Below are positions 61,405-64,000 of a stretch of 64,000 nt of DNA, piece after piece; within the stretch, counting starts at the first letter, position 1, and each line of letters begins with the position of its first letter. Location: NCBI GenBank assembly GCA_040382055.1, contig JBEIGE010000004.1, forward strand, positions 62,001-126,000, written 5' to 3'. The translations under genes and the position numbers were made by a program. The notes beneath the pieces were generated by a model. It had not been told where the DNA came from. It worked only from the letters and a program-made list of their open reading frames with translations, and ran no database searches. Source of the DNA: JBEIGE01 sp040382055 (GTDB lineage Bacteria; Pseudomonadota; Gammaproteobacteria; Burkholderiales; Burkholderiaceae_C).

Positions 61405-62277
61405 ATGAGCTGGCTAGAAAAACTACTACCCCCGAAAATTCACCACACCGACCCGGCAGATCGCCGCAGCGTACCTGAAGGCCTGTGGGTCAAATGCCCG
61501 AGTTGCGAGACTGTTCTCTACAAGACCGACCTGGAACAAAACCAGAATGTCTGCCCCGGCTGCAGCCACCACCTGCGCATAGACGCACGGGCCAGGCTAA
61601 ATGCTTTTTTGGACAACGAAGGCCGCTTTGAGATCGGCCAGGAAGTGCTGCCCGTAGATGCGCTCAAGTTCAAGGACAGCCGCAAGTACACCGAGCGTCT
61701 GAAAGAAGCGCTGGAAAACACGGGCGAAACCGATGCCCTGGTGGTCATGGGTGGTGCTGTTCACAGCATTAACCTGGTGGCGGCCGCGTTTGAGTTTGGC
61801 TTTATGGGCGGAAGCATGGGTTCAGTGGTGGGCGAGCGCTTTGTGCGCGGTGTAGAGACTGCCATAGAACAAAAAGTCCCCTTTATCTGCTTTACCGCCA
61901 CGGGCGGTGCGCGCATGCAAGAAGGCCTGCTCTCGCTGATGCAGATGGCCAAAACCAATGCCGCGCTCACCCGTTTGGCCAAAAAGGGTTTGCCCTACAT
62001 CAGTGTGCTGACCGACCCCACCATGGGCGGAGTGAGTGCCGGTTTTGCGTTTTTAGGCGATGTGGTCATTGCCGAGCCCAAGGCCTTGATTGGTTTTGCC
62101 GGCCCTCGGGTGATCGAGTCCACCGTGCGCGTCACCCTGCCCGAAGGGTTTCAGCGGGCCGAGTTTTTGCAGGAAAAAGGTGCCGTAGACTTCATCTGCG
62201 ACCGACGCGATCTGCGCAAAACCATTGCCAACACCCTGGCGATTCTTCTAAAGCAACCGGCAGATGCCGTGAGCTAA
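61405..62277 (+). CDS. accD: acetyl-CoA carboxylase carboxyltransferase subunit beta
   Basis: A 290-residue subunit of acetyl-CoA carboxylase, first step of fatty-acid synthesis. The N-terminal zinc ribbon has Cys31, Cys34, Cys50 and Cys53 (CPSC, CPGC). The crotonase-fold core shows GGSMGSVVGERF, TATGGARMQEGLLSLMQMAK and the oxyanion-site TDPTMGGVSAGFAFLGD. ATG 61405 with GGAGA six bases upstream and the conserved start MSWLEKLLPPKI decide the start. Confidence 0.98.
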   Translation: MSWLEKLLPPKIHHTDPADRRSVPEGLWVKCPSCETVLYKTDLEQNQNVCPGCSHHLRIDARARLNAFLDNEGRFEIGQEVLPVDALKFKDSRKYTERLKEALENTGETDALVVMGGAVHSINLVAAAFEFGFMGGSMGSVVGERFVRGVETAIEQKVPFICFTATGGARMQEGLLSLMQMAKTNAALTRLAKKGLPYISVLTDPTMGGVSAGFAFLGDVVIAEPKALIGFAGPRVIESTVRVTLPEGFQRAEFLQEKGAVDFICDRRDLRKTIANTLAILLKQPADAVS

Positions 62278-62337
62278 TGCGCTGAGCACTTGTCTGATTT
62301 GCGCGGTCAAGACGCGGCAAGCATCAATAATTCAACG

Positions 62338-63285
62338 ATGACGCCATTTCAAAAATCTGACCAAGTGCTGATCAGTGAAGTGGGCCCCCGCGACGGTCTG
62401 CAATCTGTTCAGAGCATCATGTCCACCGCCGACAAGTGCCGCTGGATCGATGCACTGGTGGCCAGCGGGCTGAGCGAAATAGAAGTTTGTTCCTTTGTGC
62501 CTGCCAAGCTGCTGCCGCAAATGGCCGATGCAGCCGAGGTGGTGCGCCACGCGCTTTCCCATCCGGGTCTGACGGTCATGGCGCTGGTGCCCAATCTGCG
62601 TGGCGCAGAAGCAGCCATGAAAGCCGGGGTCCACAAGTTGACTATTCCAGTCTCGGCCAGTGCAGCGCATTCAGCGGCCAACGTTCGCAAAACGCGTGAG
62701 GAAATGATTGCAGAAGTGGCCTCAATCGTCAGACTACGCAATGACATAGCTCCGCACATCAAGATCGAGGCTGGGATTGCCACCGCCTTTGGCTGCAGCC
62801 TTCAAGGAGGGGTTGCAGAAGATGATGTGCTGCGCTTGGCAGGCCAGGTTATCAGCGCAGGTGCCGATGAATCCGGCTTGTCCGACACGACCGGTATGGC
62901 CAACCCCGCGCAAGTGCGCCGCCTGTTCACACGCTTGCGTTCCGAGATCGGTGAACAGTGCGGTGCTGCCCACATGCACAACACCCGCGGTCTGGGCCTG
63001 GCCAACTGTCTGGCTGCCTACGATGCGGGCGTTCGCAGTTTTGACAGCTCGCTGGCTGGCTTGGGTGGCTGCCCTTATGCGCCCGGCGCATCCGGCAATG
63101 TGGTCACTGAAGATTTGGTGTTCATGTTTGAAGCCATGGGTATCCGCACCGGGGTAAACATCGAAGGTCTGATTGCCGCCCGTCAACCCTTGCGAACCGG
63201 CCTGCCTGAAGAATCGCTGTATGGCATGCTGCCTGAGGCGGGCATCCCCAAGGGTTGGTCCCAGGATCGTTCGCATGTCAGCTGA
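62338..63285 (+). CDS. hydroxymethylglutaryl-CoA lyase
   Basis: A 315-residue TIM-barrel lyase of the HMG-CoA lyase family, splitting HMG-CoA to acetoacetate and acetyl-CoA in leucine breakdown. It shows the metal-binding EVGPRDGLQ, SDTTGMANP, the HMHNTRG His pair and the catalytic Cys loop GLGGCPYAPGASGNVVTED. ATG 62338 is used; a TTG at 62290 would add 16 residues, and neither has a strong ribosome-binding site. It overlaps the CoA-transferase gene by 11 bases, so the two probably act in one acyl-CoA pathway. It follows accD by 60 bp. Confidence 0.92.
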   Translation: MTPFQKSDQVLISEVGPRDGLQSVQSIMSTADKCRWIDALVASGLSEIEVCSFVPAKLLPQMADAAEVVRHALSHPGLTVMALVPNLRGAEAAMKAGVHKLTIPVSASAAHSAANVRKTREEMIAEVASIVRLRNDIAPHIKIEAGIATAFGCSLQGGVAEDDVLRLAGQVISAGADESGLSDTTGMANPAQVRRLFTRLRSEIGEQCGAAHMHNTRGLGLANCLAAYDAGVRSFDSSLAGLGGCPYAPGASGNVVTEDLVFMFEAMGIRTGVNIEGLIAARQPLRTGLPEESLYGMLPEAGIPKGWSQDRSHVS

Positions 63286-64000
63286 AAATGCCCTGCCCTA
63301 TGCGGGTATCCGGGTGGTTGAATTCACCCACATGGTGATGGGCCCTACCTGCGGGATGGTGCTGGCCGACTTGGGGGCCGAGGTGATCAAAGTTGAACCC
63401 CTCGAAGGTGACTCCACACGCAAGCTGCTGGGCTCCGGCGCAGGTTTTTTCCCTCTGTTCAACCGCAATAAAAAGAGCATTGCGGTGGACCTGAAATCTG
63501 CACAGGGCATAGAGCTGGTGCTCAAACTGATCGCCACTGCAGATATCGTGACCGAGAACTTCAAACCCGGCACGATGGACAAGTTAGGTCTGGGTTATGA
63601 GGCGCTTGCCAAACTGCATCCGCGCCTGATCTATGTATCGCACAAGGGTTTCCTGCCTGGTCCCTATGAAAACCGCACGGCACTGGACGAGGTAGTGCAG
63701 ATGATGGGCGGACTGGCCTATATGACAGGTCGTGAAGGTGATCCGCTGCGGGCCGGTAGCAGTGTGAATGACATCATGGGCGGCATGTTCGGCGCAATTG
63801 GCGCCATGGCGGCACTGGCCCAACGCGAGAAAACCGGGCGCGGCCAGGAGGTGCAAAGCGCCTTGTTTGAAAACAATGTTTTTCTTGTGGCCCAACACAT
63901 CATGCAATTTGCAGTAACCGGCAAGCCAGCTGCGCCTATGCCCAGCCGGATCTCTGCCTGGGCGGTGTATGACGTGTTTCACGTCAAAGATGGCGGACAC
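63275..64000 (+). CDS. CaiB/BaiF family (type III) CoA-transferase, 3' end outside window
   Basis: The frame from ATG 63275 stays open to the last base, giving 242 residues of the N-terminal part of a type III CoA-transferase (normally about 400). Recognisable blocks are GIRVVEFTHMVMGPTCGMVL, LADLGAEVIKVEP, NRNKKSIAVDLKS, ENFKPGTMDKLGLGY and the catalytic Asp in SVNDIMGGMFG, followed by GRGQEVQSALFENN. It overlaps the lyase gene by 11 bases. It moves CoA between an acyl-CoA and a free carboxylic acid; the acids are not readable. With the lyase it suggests breakdown of a branched or dicarboxylic acid. Confidence 0.92.
   Translation, partial: MSAENALPYAGIRVVEFTHMVMGPTCGMVLADLGAEVIKVEPLEGDSTRKLLGSGAGFFPLFNRNKKSIAVDLKSAQGIELVLKLIATADIVTENFKPGTMDKLGLGYEALAKLHPRLIYVSHKGFLPGPYENRTALDEVVQMMGGLAYMTGREGDPLRAGSSVNDIMGGMFGAIGAMAALAQREKTGRGQEVQSALFENNVFLVAQHIMQFAVTGKPAAPMPSRISAWAVYDVFHVKDGGH

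Noticed and set aside
1..64000. CRISPR arrays, rRNA or tRNA genes, complete insertion sequences
   Set aside because: None was found by reading: no regularly spaced repeats other than the 24-bp fimV units, no transposase-like protein and no recognisable tRNA arms.

Overview
The window looks like chromosomal core DNA of a betaproteobacterium of the order Burkholderiales, most like Comamonadaceae (Rhodoferax/Polaromonas type). This is inferred from gene order and family resemblance, not from a search. Supporting points are the sets polA-DUF2782-thrB-BPSS1780, rpsP-rimM-trmD-rplS, mdh-acnB divergent from gntR-sdhCDAB-sdhE-gltA, and leuCDB-asd-fimV-truA-trpFBA-accD, together with several Bug-type and CaiB-type genes. 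Almost all sequence is coding; no rRNA, tRNA or CRISPR array was recognised.

Layout. 1-12.5 kb: the end of an MFS transporter, a Tat-exported dienelactone-hydrolase-like protein, DNA polymerase I, a small DUF2782 protein, homoserine kinase, a membrane protein, a UvrD-type helicase, an alpha/beta hydrolase and a two-gene dehydrogenase pair. 12.5-19 kb: a heavy-metal RND efflux operon (czcI-like?, czcC, czcB, czcA) ending in a PII-like signalling protein with a rebuilt T-loop. 19-28 kb: one long leftward operon combining an M20 carbamoylase/amidohydrolase, a complete peptide-type ABC importer, an Asp/Glu/hydantoin racemase and an amidase; the second permease gene is broken by a frameshift in a 9-base homopolymer. 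28-35.7 kb: a lipoprotein, a Bug receptor, a DEAD-box helicase, oligoribonuclease, an M48 protease, a pterin dehydratase, RsgA and a CobD/AmpE-like membrane protein.

35.8-39.3 kb holds a CoA-pyrophosphatase-type Nudix gene, the ribosomal/tRNA-modification operon rpsP-rimM-trmD-rplS (with a structured leader and a clear terminator) and a TM2-like gene. 39.4-49.2 kb is a TCA-cycle block: mdh-acnB leftward, and gntR then sdhCDAB-sdhE-gltA rightward. A palindrome placed exactly between -35 and -10 of the gntR promoter suggests autoregulation and possibly control of the whole block. 49.3-62.3 kb carries leucine (leuCDB), aspartate-family (asd) and tryptophan (trpFBA) biosynthesis with fimV, truA and accD. 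The window ends with an HMG-CoA-lyase-like gene and a truncated type III CoA-transferase.

The least ordinary stretch is 60.3-61.4 kb, between trpA and accD. It holds a small A/T-richer gene for a putative PD-(D/E)XK-like protein, flanked by GTTAGGC and by an attC-like site in which the stop codon lies inside GCCTAAC. This resembles a lone integron gene cassette. It is followed by a roughly 200-bp palindromic element.
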